Source: Euleptes europaea (lineage: Eukaryota; Chordata; Lepidosauria; Squamata; Sphaerodactylidae). Taken from it: 64,000 nucleotides of DNA. Every line of letters begins with the position of its first letter. Positions within the stretch are counted from its first letter, which is position 1. This document shows, in pieces, positions 21,645 through 31,760 of the stretch. The notes beneath the pieces were generated by a model. The model saw only the letters and a list, made by a program, of their open reading frames with translations. It was not told where the DNA came from and ran no database searches. The translations under genes and the position numbers were made by a program. Where the stretch lies: contig NW_026612052.1 of NCBI RefSeq assembly GCF_029931775.1, positions 372,001 through 436,000 on the forward strand, given 5' to 3'.

Positions 21645-22600
21645 TGTTCAGTTTATTGTTACAGTCATAGACCAGCACATATATAAAACACAATCTTAAG
21701 CCGACACTTATATGAAATACAATCAACAGTGCACATTAAAAAAATTACATAAACCATCATAAAAGTACAAAATTGTGTACATCCATAGACAAACATGTAC
21801 CAAGTTAAATATAAAAAACCTGTGCAGCGAACCTGCTATAAATAAATTATGTAAACCATCACTTCGGCACATGGTTTTACTATGTATTAAAAGTTATTAG
21901 CCGTCCTTCTTTCTTACTATGTCATTTCTTTTCTTGATGGCCAGGTGACAGAATTTGCCACAGCATGAGTTACATGAGCCACCTTATCTTCCAATAGGTA
22001 TCTAATTTTATCTAGCTCTGTTAACCTCGAGTAATGATTTGATTGCTCAAGACGGGCTAACAGTGGGAAAATGATATTAGTTCTAACATCAGTGTAAAAT
22101 TCACACTGCAGAATTGTATATGATATTGTTTCGACCACATTGGCTGAACATGGGCAACGCCGTTGCTCCAAAGGTATATGTCGGAACCTTCCTTCCATTA
22201 CAGCAGACGACATAGCATCAAAATGTACTCTCGAAAAAGCTCATCTATATTTAAAATAGTGATGGTTGACAGATATGGGGCTGCTGTGGATCTAGGGTTT
22301 CAATACACTGTAAGATTTTGGCAATAGTGGAAAATCGTATTGACTTTTGATATTCACAAGGCGGTGATGGACCAATGATTTTACTTGCCTCAAGCCTAAC
22401 TCCAGGAGATGTTCAGGATCTAACCCAATCATGTGTAGCTTATTGATTATTCTGGATGACCATCTTGGATTTGGAATCACTGCTAGAAGGAGAGGGAGTA
22501 ATCCATTGTGATTTAAATGGACTCTCAGCCAGTAATTGATGGAGATTTGCCAAATCTTTGTTTCAACCTTAAGCAAACCACATTTGACATACATTTGGGT
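21645..22600 (-). mobile_element. LINE fragment of the same family as 15161-19431
   Basis: A minus-strand frame at 22213-21917 carries the C-terminal Cys motif (RRCPCSANVVETISYTILQC), homologous to the CPC...H...C region of the 4.3-kb LINE. The frame at 22594-22292 corresponds to the adjacent C-terminal region. The 3' UTR runs down to about 21645. The 5' part is absent. Clearly older than the copy at 15161. Confidence 0.7.
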
Positions 22601-22839
22601 ACTTTAAATAGTGCTCTGAGGAAGTCTGATTGGACCCTTTCCAAAGCCACTCTTCTTATTATTATTATTATTAACCTTGATTTTCTGAGCGGACATTTAC
22701 TTTAATAGTCAGCTACTTCTGACACAGCCATTTTAGCTGTTCAACTCCTATCAAACACAGCCTACAGAGCTCCCTTCCTTCTGGTTATTCCCTATGGCAC
22801 AATACTTGAATGTTGCATAAATGTTATTCAGTTAAATCC

Positions 22840-23425
22840 CCTGACCAAGTTACATGGAATGTCTTTGGGGAACAGATACAGATACTGTCTGGTGGCAGCA
22901 ATTGCTTCCTGGTAGCAAATAAAAGGCTTGCTAAAATGTTAAGATTCATTTTCCAGATCATCAGTCCATCACATTACAATATCTTGAGAATGAAAGTAGT
23001 AAGTATTCAGAAAAATTGGACAAATGGCTATTCTTTCTATCCTCATAAGAATTTCATTTAAACTTTCTCGGGATTGAAATGTCTTATCACAGTTTGGGGT
23101 TGCATGTCTGGTTTTCAGGATTAGTCATCAAGAGCTGTAGCTTATGAAGGCCATGATGCTGTTCTTCATGGCATGGTAGGTAATTGGTGGATACAAAGCT
23201 CTTCAGCTAATTCCCCTCATAAGCCATGTAGAATGCCCCTGACATGACGACTGATGTTTGGGTGACAGAAGTTACTTCCTTATAGAATATAAAACACCTG
23301 ATATCAAGACATTAGAAAACATGTTTTGCTTTCCCCAGCAATCAAGCTTTCATGTTACCAAGACACTTACTCAATTATCATCTCAATGAATGCAGTAAGT
23401 ATTTGGACAAAAAATATAATCATAT
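22840..23425 (+). other. Degenerate tandem duplication holding two candidate first exons of the OR11A-like gene
   Basis: Two blocks (about 22840-23010 and 23215-23405) share word order: a 'ttacttccttatag' type segment, 'ataaaa', then ATGAA followed by GTAAGTATT. In block 1, ATGAAAGTA (22990-22998) precedes GTAAGT; in block 2, ATGAATGCA (23386-23394) precedes GTAAGT. Each is a three-codon start ending in phase 0 at a strong donor. The acceptor candidate at 24598-24625 is also phase 0 relative to the OR frame. Inferred by eye; needs transcript support. Confidence 0.45.
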
Positions 23426-23810
23426 CATAGCCATTGAGATGCTAGCATCATACAAAATTTGTTGACAATCATGTTGTTAGCTAATTTCTTTAGCTAGTTA
23501 GATTGGCAGAATAGCTTGATAGATCAGCGCATCTGCATATGCACCACATCTTTTCAGTGTTTCTTCTCTCGCTTAAAAACAAATGATATACATGTAGAGA
23601 AGAAGAGGAAGAAGAGTTGGTTATTATATGACACACAGTTGCAAGAGTATCATGGGATATTACTGACTAACTGAAATTGTCCAGGGGGCTGGTGAGCAGA
23701 AAGTTCTTTGAAAGATGTTTCCAAGGTCAAAATGGAGATAGGTGTGTGAAAGGTGACATGAAACGGTGCCTTCTCACCTGGCTATCCTTTGAACTGCTGA
23801 CACGCTGGCA
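23426..23810. other. Putative intron sequence, no clear repeat
   Basis: It includes a purine-rich run near 23600-23615. Nothing else recognised. Confidence 0.35.
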
Positions 23811-24128
23811 GCCAGCATGGTGTAGTGGTTAAGAGCGGTGGTTTGGAGCAGTGGAGTCTGATCTGGAGAATTGGGTTTGAGTCCCCACTCCTCCACAAGA
23901 GCGGTGGAAGCTAATCTGGTGAATTGGATTTGTTTCCCCACTTCTACACATGAAGCCAGCTGGGTGACCTTGGGCAAGTTACAGCTCTGTTAGAGCTCTC
24001 TCAGCCCCACCTACCTCAAAAGGTATCTGTTGTAGGGAGGGGAAGGGAAGGTGATTGTAAGCCGGATTGAGTCTCCCTTAAGTGGTAGAGAAAGTCAGCA
24101 TATAAAAACCAACTCTTCTTCTCCTTCT
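23811..24128 (+). mobile_element. tRNA-derived SINE, nearly full length, (CTT)n-tail family
   Basis: The head GCATGGTGTAGTGGTTAAGA supplies the A box and GGGTTTGAGTCCCC the B box of a Pol III promoter. The body runs through the 'tgggtgaccttgggcaagtt' segment, then GATTGTAAGCCGGATTGAGT, and ends GCATATAAAAACCAACTCTT plus CTTCTCCTTCTC. It would lie in the intron of the OR11A-like gene if the upstream exon call is right. Confidence 0.88.
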
Positions 24129-24204
24129 CATTGATATATTTCTGGTGGCAGTAACTATTGCACTTGCCTCTGCAACATGGAGTACTTTTGCTATGCTAAT
24201 AGGT

Positions 24205-24300
24205 GCTGTGAGTCATTCTTTTTATGGTGATCCCTTCTTTTATAAGGAAAAGACTTTCAGAGGTGGTTTGCCATTGCCTGCCTCTGCTCCCTCTCTGAAG
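24205..24300 (-). mobile_element. SINE fragment with BovB-type tail
   Basis: The text 'gtgagtcattctttttatgg', 'cagaggtggtttgccattgc' and 'ctgcctctgc' follows the body and tail order of the 5S/Sauria-type SINEs, strongly diverged. Confidence 0.5.
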
Positions 24301-24597
24301 GTGCCATCCTTCCCCATTTGTCCAGAGAGGAGTGAGGCAAAGGATTTGTGTAGCCACCATCTCTGGCTATCCTTCTAGCAGGCCTTTTCATATCCAGCCA
24401 AGTCCAAACAGCAGCAGATCACCCTTTTACCAGGCACACAAACACAGCCAGAACGCAAAGGAAGAATGGATATTTATATTAGTGATGGAAGGATTGCTCC
24501 TTGTTTGACTCAAAACTGCTTTCATGCCTGTGAGCATCCCAGTTAAACGCTTAAAAATGCTATTAAGCTTGCACAGCAGGCCAATATTTAACTAGAA

Positions 24598-24625
24598 TAA
24601 TGTTTTCATTGCTATTTTTATGCAG
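24598..24625 (+). promoter_or_regulatory. Candidate splice acceptor overlapping the annotated ATG of the OR11A-like gene
   Basis: The T-rich tract 'ttttcattgctatttttatgcag' ends at 24625 directly before GTAGACCCC. If used, the ATG at 24620 is removed and the start codon must come from an upstream exon. Confidence 0.5.
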
Positions 24626-25573
24626 GTAGACCCCTTGATCAACCAAACAGTCACCACAGAAGTCATCCTCCTGGGATTAGGGGATCATCCTGAACTGCAG
24701 ATTCTTTTCTTCCTGCTGTTTCTAGTCATCTACATCATTACCATAATGGGGAATCTTCTTATTGTTGTGCTAGTTGTGACCGACAGGCGACTTCACATTC
24801 CCATGTACTTCTTCCTGGGGAACTTGTCCTGTTTGGAGATTTGTTACACCTCAACCATCCTGCCCAGAATGCTAGCAAGTTTCCTAACAGGGAATAGAGC
24901 CATTTCCTTAACTGGTTGCTTTATACAGTTATATTTCTTTGGCTTTCTGGTGACTGCAGAAACTTGCCTCTTATCTGTAATGTCTTATGATCGGTATTTA
25001 GCTATTTGCAAACCATTCCAATATCAGTTCCTTATGAATAACAAAGTATGTATATCTCTAGCTGCTGGTTCTTGGATAAGTGGCTTTATTTCAGTCTCGG
25101 TAGTGGTTGTATGGCTGTCACAGTTAACATACTGTGGCTTCAACGTAATTGACCATTTCTTCTGTGATACTATGCCACTGATCAAGTTGGCTTGTAGTGA
25201 CACATCTCTGGTTATTCAGGTAGCCTTTTTGTTATGTTCTGTATTCACATTTCCTCCATTTCTGTTGACCATAACATCTTACATTTGGATCATATCAGTC
25301 ATCCTGAGAATCCCCTCAACCACAGGGAGACAAAAGACCTTTTCCACCTGCTCCTCTCACCTTCTTGTAGTTACAATTTTCTATGTCACCTTAATGATTG
25401 TGTATCTCCTTCCAGAAGGCCCCTCCCTGAGGGGTTCCTCAAAAGTGTTCTCTTTTTTCTATACTGTCATGACTCCAATGATCAATCCTCTAATATACAG
25501 TTTAAGGAACAAGGAGGTGAAGGAAGCCCTGAGAAAATGGGCTCAGAAAATCTGGTCACCCCAAAGATTTTAG
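24620..25573 (+). CDS. OR11A1-like: Olfactory receptor, class II, OR11A-like
   Basis: 317-residue odorant GPCR from the ATG at 24620. It has an NQT glycosylation site near residue 8, GNLLIVVLVV in helix 1, [19 protein letters not shown] in helix 2, MSYDRYLAICKPFQY at helix 3, QLTYCGFNVIDHFFCD and LACSD in loop 2, [17 protein letters not shown] into helix 6, and SKVFSFFYTVMTP followed by [16 protein letters not shown] in helix 7. The FSTCSSHL, TLMI.Y and SKVFS..YTV.TP words recall mammalian OR11A1; related reptile genes go under OR10/OR11 names, so the subfamily is moderately sure. The ATG lies inside a good splice acceptor (TTTTTATGCAG). Translation may therefore begin in an upstream exon, giving M-N-A-V-D-P or M-K-V-V-D-P instead of M-Q-V-D-P. 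AATAAA lies 88 bases after the stop. Confidence 0.94.
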   Translation: MQVDPLINQTVTTEVILLGLGDHPELQILFFLLFLVIYIITIMGNLLIVVLVVTDRRLHIPMYFFLGNLSCLEICYTSTILPRMLASFLTGNRAISLTGCFIQLYFFGFLVTAETCLLSVMSYDRYLAICKPFQYQFLMNNKVCISLAAGSWISGFISVSVVVVWLSQLTYCGFNVIDHFFCDTMPLIKLACSDTSLVIQVAFLLCSVFTFPPFLLTITSYIWIISVILRIPSTTGRQKTFSTCSSHLLVVTIFYVTLMIVYLLPEGPSLRGSSKVFSFFYTVMTPMINPLIYSLRNKEVKEALRKWAQKIWSPQRF

Positions 25574-25660
25574 AAAATGCTCCTAGAAGCTCCAAATGTT
25601 TCACAAACAGACACAGCTGTGTGTATTTTTTGTTTTAATGGTATGGGGGGGATAAATAGA

Positions 25661-25666
25661 AATAAA
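25661..25666 (+). promoter_or_regulatory. Poly(A) signal of the OR11A-like gene
   Basis: AATAAA 88 bases after the stop codon at 25573, a reasonable spacing. Confidence 0.5.
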
Positions 25667-25935
25667 ATGGTATTCTTAATGTAATACTATTTAAGAAATA
25701 GCACTTATCATTTGTTGTTGTTTTTATTTTACCTCCCTGCCCAACCTATATGCCTGTCCTACTTCCTACACTCTGGTTGTCCATGTGAGGCACAGTGTCC
25801 CAGTAAGCGTCATGTTCTCTCTGCCAGTTATGGTCTAGGAAATCCTAGACACAAGATGAGATGTGAAGCTCAAAAAGATTCTAAAATAATTACCCACCAA
25901 CAGTCCTGGCCACGGTTTGCTTGGCCATACCTATA

Positions 25936-26017
25936 CTGTCCTGTCCTGTCCTGTCCTGTCCTATACTATACTATACTATACTATACTATACTATACTATA
26001 CTATACTATACTATATT
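25936..26017. repeat. Compound microsatellite (CCTGT)n-(CTATA)n
   Basis: About five CCTGT/CTGTC units run into roughly thirteen CTATA units with almost no interruption. The two pentamers differ at two bases, so one probably arose from the other. Confidence 0.95.
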
Positions 26018-26094
26018 TACTGGTTACCCTTTCTGCAGGTAAAATGTAGTAATTTTCTCCCTGTGACTTGCTGCTCAAGAATCCAAAAGTAGAA

Positions 26095-26428
26095 CATTGT
26101 GGAACTCCCTGCCCCAAGATGGGGTGATGGCTGCCAACTTGGAAGGCTTTAAGAGGGGAGTGGACATGTTCATGGAGGAGAGGGGTATTCATGGCTATTA
26201 GTTAAAATGGATACCGGTCATGATGCATACCTATTCTCTCCAGGATCAGAAGAGCGCACCTAATATATTAGGTGCTATGGAACACAGGCAGGAAAATGCT
26301 GCTGCCGTTGTCTTTTTTGTGGGCTTCCTAGAGACACCTGGTTGGCCACTGTGTGAACAGACTGCTAGACTAGATGGGCCTTGGTCTGATCCAGCATGGC
26401 TTTTCCTATGTTCTTATGTTAAGAGACA
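26095..26428 (+). mobile_element. CR1-type LINE 3' end
   Basis: It encodes the CR1 C-terminal style NSLP..GVMAANLEGFKRGVDMF, followed by a 3' UTR ending ATGTTCTTATGTT. Same subfamily as 31436-31742 and, reversed, 48164-48478. Confidence 0.8.
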
Positions 26429-26499
26429 GGGCTCTCCTCTAAGGGTAGGCTTGAGCTTCAACCTTACACTCCTTGGACAAGTAAGCTTTCTTGCTGGGA

Positions 26500-29400
26500 T
26501 CTGTGTCTATATCACAGACCCCACATAAACCACATAAACCACGGATTCCGATGTCTGTACACTAATGCACAGAGTATGGGAAACAAGCAGGAAGAACTCG
26601 AAGCCCTAATACAGGAAGGGGATTTTAACCTAATAGGCATTTCTGAAACTTGGTGGGCTGTCACTCATGACTGGAATATTAAGATTGAGGGGTACAACTT
26701 GTTTAAAAGGTATAGATTGATAAGGAAGGGGAGAGGAGTAGCACTGTATGTCAAAGATCTGTACACTTGTGAAGAAGTACATGAATCTGAGCGTGGTAGT
26801 GCAGTCGAGACTCTATGGGTAAACATAAAAGGAATAAGAAATAATCGTGATATTCTCATGGGGGTCTGCTATCGACCACCAAACCAGGCAGAGGACTTGG
26901 ATGGGACACTCCTAGACCAGATCACAAAGTTCTCAAGGAGACAGGACATGGTAGTCATGGGAGATTTTAATTGCCCGGATATCTGTTGGAAGTCCAACGC
27001 TGCTAAAAATGCAAGATCCAATTAATTCCTGTCTTGCTGACAACTTCCTATTCCAGAAGGTGGACAGGGAAACAAGGGGGTCTGCTATCTTAGACTTGAT
27101 TCTCACCAACAGGGAAGAACTGGTCGATGAGGTTAAAGTAGTAGGCACCCTGGGTAGTAGTGACCACGTACTCTTGGAATTTACAATCTTGGGGAAAGGA
27201 AAACCTGTACATAGTCAGACATGTAGGTTGGACTTCAAAAAAGCAAATTTTAAAAAACTTAAACTGATGCTAGGTAGAATCCCATGGTCAGAAATACTTA
27301 AGGAGAAGGGAGTTCAAGAAGGGTGGGCATTTCTTAAAAATAAAATACTGAAGGCGTAATCCCAAACCATTCCTATGAGAAGGAAAAATGGGAGGAGCCT
27401 AAAGAGGCCAGGGTGGCTCCATAAACAGCTTTTTAAAGAGCTGAGAAATAAAAAAGACTCATTTAGGAAGTGGAAGGAGGGCCTTATAACCAAAGAGGAA
27501 TATAAGCAAATAACTAGTGCTTGTAGGGAGAGTGTTAGGAAAGCTAAAGCTCAGTATGAACTTAGGCTAGCGAGAGATGCTAAACACAACAAAAAAGGGT
27601 TCTTTTCCTATGTACAGAGTAAGAGTAAGAACAAGGACAAGATAAGCCCATTGCGTGGACCGGAAAGTGAAATTGTAACAGGAGATGAAGAGAGCACAGA
27701 ACTCCTCAATTCCTACTTTTCCTCAGTTTTTTCTCATGAGGGAAGTGGTGCTCAACATGGCATAAACAGAACATGTGATGAGGGAAGGGATTTGCAGCCT
27801 TGAATTGGCGTTGGGGTAGTGCACAACACCTGGTTTCTTTAAATGAAACAAAATCCTCTGGGCCAGAAGAGTGCTAGTTAATGGTTCCTCGTCCACTTGC
27901 AGAGAAGTGACTAGTGGAGTTCCTCAGGGATCTGTGCTGGGCCCTGTGTTGTTCAACATTTTTATAAATGATTTGGATGAAGGAATAGAGGGGATGCTTA
28001 TTAAATTTGCAGATGATACTAAATAGGGAGGGGTAGCAAATATGGTAGAAGACAGAGCCAAGATGCAGGATGATCTTGACAGGCTGGAGAAATGGGCTAG
28101 AACTAATAAAATGCACTTCAACAAAGACAAATGTAAAGTTCTGCATTTAGGTAGGAAAAATCAAATGCATAATTATAGGATGGGGGAGACTTGTTTGTAG
28201 GGCTGTCAATTCGGTTCGGTCCAAACTGAAAATCAACCGAATTTCCCCTGATTCGGTGATTTTCTGTTCGGACGGATCCGAACTCAAAACTGGCGGGCAA
28301 CCGGGGGGGCCGAATTCAGCGAGTTCGGGAGTTCGCGAATAAATTCGGCAAATTCAGCCCCCCTTCAGGGGAGCCCGCTGAAAGGCGCGGGCTGCCCTTT
28401 AAACTCATCTGAGCCTCCCAGCTGGGAGGCGCAGATGAGTTTAAATGACAGCCCGCGCCTCTCCAGCGGAGCCCGCTGAAGGGGGGCGGGCTGTCATTTA
28501 AACTCATCTGTGCCTCCCGGCTGGGAGGCACAGATCAGTTTAAAGGGCAGCCCGCCCCCCTTCAGCGGCCTCCGCTGAAGGGGGGCGGGCTGCCCTTTAA
28601 AGATGAGTTTAAAGGGCAGCCCGCTGAAGGCCTCTGCACCTCCCGGCTCCGCTGAAGGGGGGCGGGCTGCCCTTTAAACTCATCTGTGCCTCCCGGCTGG
28701 GAGGCGCAGATGAGTTTACATGACAGCCCGCCCCCCTTCAGCGGGCTCCGCTGAAGGGGGGCGGGCTGCCCTTTAAACTCATCTGTGCCTCCCGGCCGGG
28801 AGGCTCAGATCAGTTTAAAGGGCAGCCTGAGCCTCTCCAGCGGAGCCCGCTGAGGGGGGCGGGCTGCCCTTTAAACTGATCTGCGCCTCCCAGCTGGGAG
28901 GCTCAGATCAGTTTAAAGGGCCCCCGCGCGCCTTCAGGGAATCCCTCTGAAGGCGCGCTGGGGCCGAATTTTCCCCCGAACTCCGGATCCCCCCGAATTA
29001 CCGGGGATCCGAAGCGGAGGAGTTCGGACTTCGGCACGTACCAAACCCACAAGGGTCAAATTCGGCCGAATCCGAACTGTACCGAATTTTTTTTTTTTTG
29101 ACAGCCCTACTTGTTTGAGCAGTAGTGTGTGTGAAAAGGATCTTGGGTTCTTAGCAGACCAAACACTGAGCATGAGTCAGCAGTGTGATGCTGTAACTAA
29201 AAAGGCAAATGCAGTCTTGGGCTGCATCAACAGAAGTATAGTGTCCAGATCACGCGAAGTGATGGTATCGCTTTACTCTGCTCTGGTTAGACCTCAACTA
29301 GAGTACTGTGTTCAATTTTGGGCACCACAATTTAAGAAAGATGTAGACAAGCTGGAACGTGTCCAGAGGAGCGCAACAAAGATGGTGAGGGGTCTGGAGA

Positions 29401-29887
29401 CCAAGTCCTATGAGGAAAGGTTGAAGGAGCTGGGTATGTTTAGCCTGAAGAGGAGAAGACTGAGAGGGGATATGATAACCATGTTCAAGTACTTGAAGGG
29501 CTGTCATATAGAGGAGGGTGCCGAGTTGTTTTCTGTTGCTCAAGAAGGTCGAACCAGAACCAACGGGTTGAAATTAAATCAAAAGAGTTTCCGTCTAGAC
29601 ATTAGGAAGAATTTTCTAACAGAGCAGTTCCTCAGTGGAACAGGCTTCCTCGGGAGGTGGTAAGCTCTCCTTCCGTGGAGATTTTTAAGAAGAGGTTAGA
29701 TGGCCATTTGTCAGCAATGCTGATTCTGTAACCTTAGGCAGATGATGAGAGGGAGGGCATCTTGGCCATCTTCTGGTCACTAGGGGTGTGGAGGGGGGAG
29801 GTAGTTGTGAATTTCCTGCATTATGCAGGGGGTACGACTTGATGGCCCTGGTGGTCCCTTCCAACTCTATGATTCTATGATTCTATC
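26500..29887 (+). mobile_element. CR1 LINE, internally deleted and interrupted by a hAT-type element
   Basis: ORF2 begins with an APE endonuclease (TNAQSMGNKQEELEALI, ISETWW, VMGDFNCPDICW) at about 26560-27060, with later endonuclease text (SDHVLLEF) in another frame. The pre-RT linker is at 27375-27790. Part of the RT is missing between about 27800 and 27890. RT text resumes with [16 protein letters not shown] and KFADDTK. After the insertion at 28198-29109 it continues with [24 protein letters not shown] and [16 protein letters not shown]. The 3' end is CCTTCCAACTCTATG and ATTCTATG repeats, the CR1 signature. Frames are broken by stops and the deletion, so the copy is dead. Confidence 0.88.
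28198..29109. mobile_element. hAT-type non-autonomous element with palindromic array (copy A)
   Basis: 912 bases. The ends are TAGGGCTGTCAA and TTGACAGCCCTA, perfect 12-base inverted repeats. CTTGTTTG is duplicated exactly at 28190-28197 and 29110-29117; an 8-base duplication is the hAT hallmark. About 150 bases at each end are crowded with TTCGG/CCGAA words. The interior is an array of ~100-base palindromes centred on CCTCCCAGCTGGGAGG or CCTCCCGGCTGGGAGG (five full and one half unit), separated by GCCCGCTGAAGGGGGGCGGG-type arms. No transposase is encoded. A sister copy lies at 56988-57821. Confidence 0.93.
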
Positions 29888-30135
29888 AGCAGATTCCCCC
29901 TTTTCTTTGCGGTGCACACATTTATTAATTACAAATCACCTGAGTTTAGAATCATATTTAAATTTCACTTTTTTCCCTGAATTTAGTCACATTTACACCC
30001 ACAAAAATATTAAATGTACAGAGATCAATGACCGTGCATATATGTAGAGAGATAAACTGATGCTTTCTCAGTTACATTAGATTTTCAAAGGTTTATGAAT
30101 TGAAGCACTTTTTATGCAGATAATTGAAGAGCTGT
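29888..30135. other. Intergenic DNA, nothing recognised
   Basis: Short AT-rich gap between the CR1 tail and the next LINE tail. Confidence 0.4.
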
Positions 30136-30237
30136 CAATCAAATTTTATTTCAATACAATATCAGCTTTGATTTGTCATCCAATCCACAAAATAAGAAAC
30201 TACTTCTGTCTCCTAGTGTCCAAGGAAAGGTTCAACT
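30136..30237 (-). mobile_element. LINE 3' tail fragment (copy 1)
   Basis: About 100 bases ('attttatttcaatacaatat', 'cagctttgatttgtcat') repeated in the same orientation at 30396-30496 with a few differences. The minus-strand end AATAAAATTTGATTG fits a LINE tail with a GATT repeat. Confidence 0.6.
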
Positions 30238-30372
30238 GGACGTTCATTAACAATCCAGCTCATGCAATGGATGGGAAAGATTAGTTTAGCTGAGCAAATA
30301 ATAATAATAACAAACATCTTTTATTTATATCCTACCCTCCCCCGGCAATGTCAGGCTCAGGAGAGGTAACAT
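30233..30372. repeat. 140-base segment duplicated at 33054-33192
   Basis: 'cattaacaatccagctcatg' through 'agattagtttagctgagcaa', followed by the retroposon tail with ATAATAATAATAACAAACA, is repeated at 33054-33192 with only a few differences. The two copies are direct repeats on either side of the OR6A-like gene at 31761. Confidence 0.85.
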
Positions 30373-30395
30373 CATAATCAATCAATCAATCAATC

Positions 30396-30496
30396 AATCA
30401 ATAAAATTTTATTTCAATACAATATCAGCTTTGATTTGTCATCTAATCCACAAAATAAGAAACCACTTATGTCTCCAAGTGTCCAAGGAGAGGTTC
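30396..30496 (-). mobile_element. LINE 3' tail fragment (copy 2)
   Basis: Same sequence as 30136-30237, preceded on + by (AATC)n, which is the tail repeat when read on the minus strand. Confidence 0.6.
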
Positions 30497-30499
30497 AGA

Positions 30500-31435
30500 A
30501 AGCCTTAGACTGCTGTTACTGGATTTATATCCCACTTTCCCCTGTTTTGACCGAAGTCCCCTAAAGAGATTCACAATATTCCTAAAATGAAATGTTCAAT
30601 TAAAAAAACAACAACAACCATTCAATATACAACTAAAGCCATTCAATAGATACAACAACTTTGCTTGACTTCTTTGGGCAGCAGAGGATTCTGGGACATC
30701 CCGGGCAGCCCATTCCTGAGCCTTCAGCTGCTGGGGATGGCGTGGCTGGCATGGGGCTTTGTGCTGGTGGGACGCTGGCGGAAGGCCCAACTGGTGTTCC
30801 TGGACTGTAAACCTCCTCCTAGATACTGCCAAGAAGAATGAGTCTTTCTGATGGTGAAAAATGAGGGAAGGCTGGAAAATGAACTGTGCTGCATTTCATA
30901 GGACCTGTATGTGTAAAAGCCATGTGGGATGAGGACTGTAGTAATCTGGAGAATTGGACAAGATTGAGTGAAAAAAACTGTCTGGAGCCAAGCCACTGAA
31001 AATCTGGGGAAAATGAAGGGCAGACTGATATTGAATCTACTGGCCCAACTCTTGACTTCCACATATATTCATCAGTTCTTCTGCCAAAAGAATGCATGGG
31101 TACAAACTGTAGGTATATGTCCTCCCCTGCATCATCTGCCCATTATTTTTGCAACATATAGGTCATGTCATGGGAGGCTACATTTCTAGGCTTTATGAAG
31201 AAGACTGATGAACATTTGGAAATTGGGAGAGGGTCAAATGTTCACAGTCACCCTTCCCCTTCCACAGATTACTTCTTTTCCACTCACACAGGGCTCAAAT
31301 AGCATTGCAAATTTTTGAAAGAGCATTGCTTTCACTTCTAAGGCATTTCATCAACATAATGGTTTGCATGGCAGATTCTCACATACATACTTTTTTTTTC
31401 TTTTAATGTGCCATCTCTGCATTAGCACATCTATC
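30500..31435. other. Intergenic DNA with a dispersed repeat piece
   Basis: 30870-30985 belongs to the unclassified repeat also seen at 45230-45360 ('ataggacctgtatgt', 'aaaagcca', 'gagaattgg'). No gene supported. Confidence 0.4.
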
Positions 31436-31742
31436 TGCCCCAGGAAGTGGTGATGGCTGCCAGCTTGGAAAGCTTTCAGAGCAGAGTGGACATGTTCATG
31501 GAGGATTGGGCTATCCATGGCTACTAATCAAAATGAATACTAGTCTTGATGCATACCTATTCTCTCCAGTATCAGAGGAGCATACCTATTATATTAGGTG
31601 CTGTAAAACATAGGCAGGATGCTGCTGCAGTCATCTTGTTTGTGGACTTTCTAGATGCACCTGGTAAGCCACTGTGTGAACAGACTGCTGGACTGAATGG
31701 GCCTAGGTCTGATCCAGCATGACTTTTCTTATGTTGTTATCA
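31436..31742 (+). mobile_element. CR1-type LINE 3' end
   Basis: Follows 26095-26428 closely ('ggtgatggctgccagcttgg' to 'gatccagcatgacttttctt'). It ends 19 bases before the stop codon of the OR6A-like gene, so it lies tail-to-tail with that gene. Confidence 0.8.
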
Positions 31743-31760
31743 AATAACCCTTTCACAGTA

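Noticed and set aside
29115-29663. 182-codon open frame as a host gene
   Set aside because: CR1 C-terminal wording ([25 protein letters not shown]) and the CR1 3' end directly after it.
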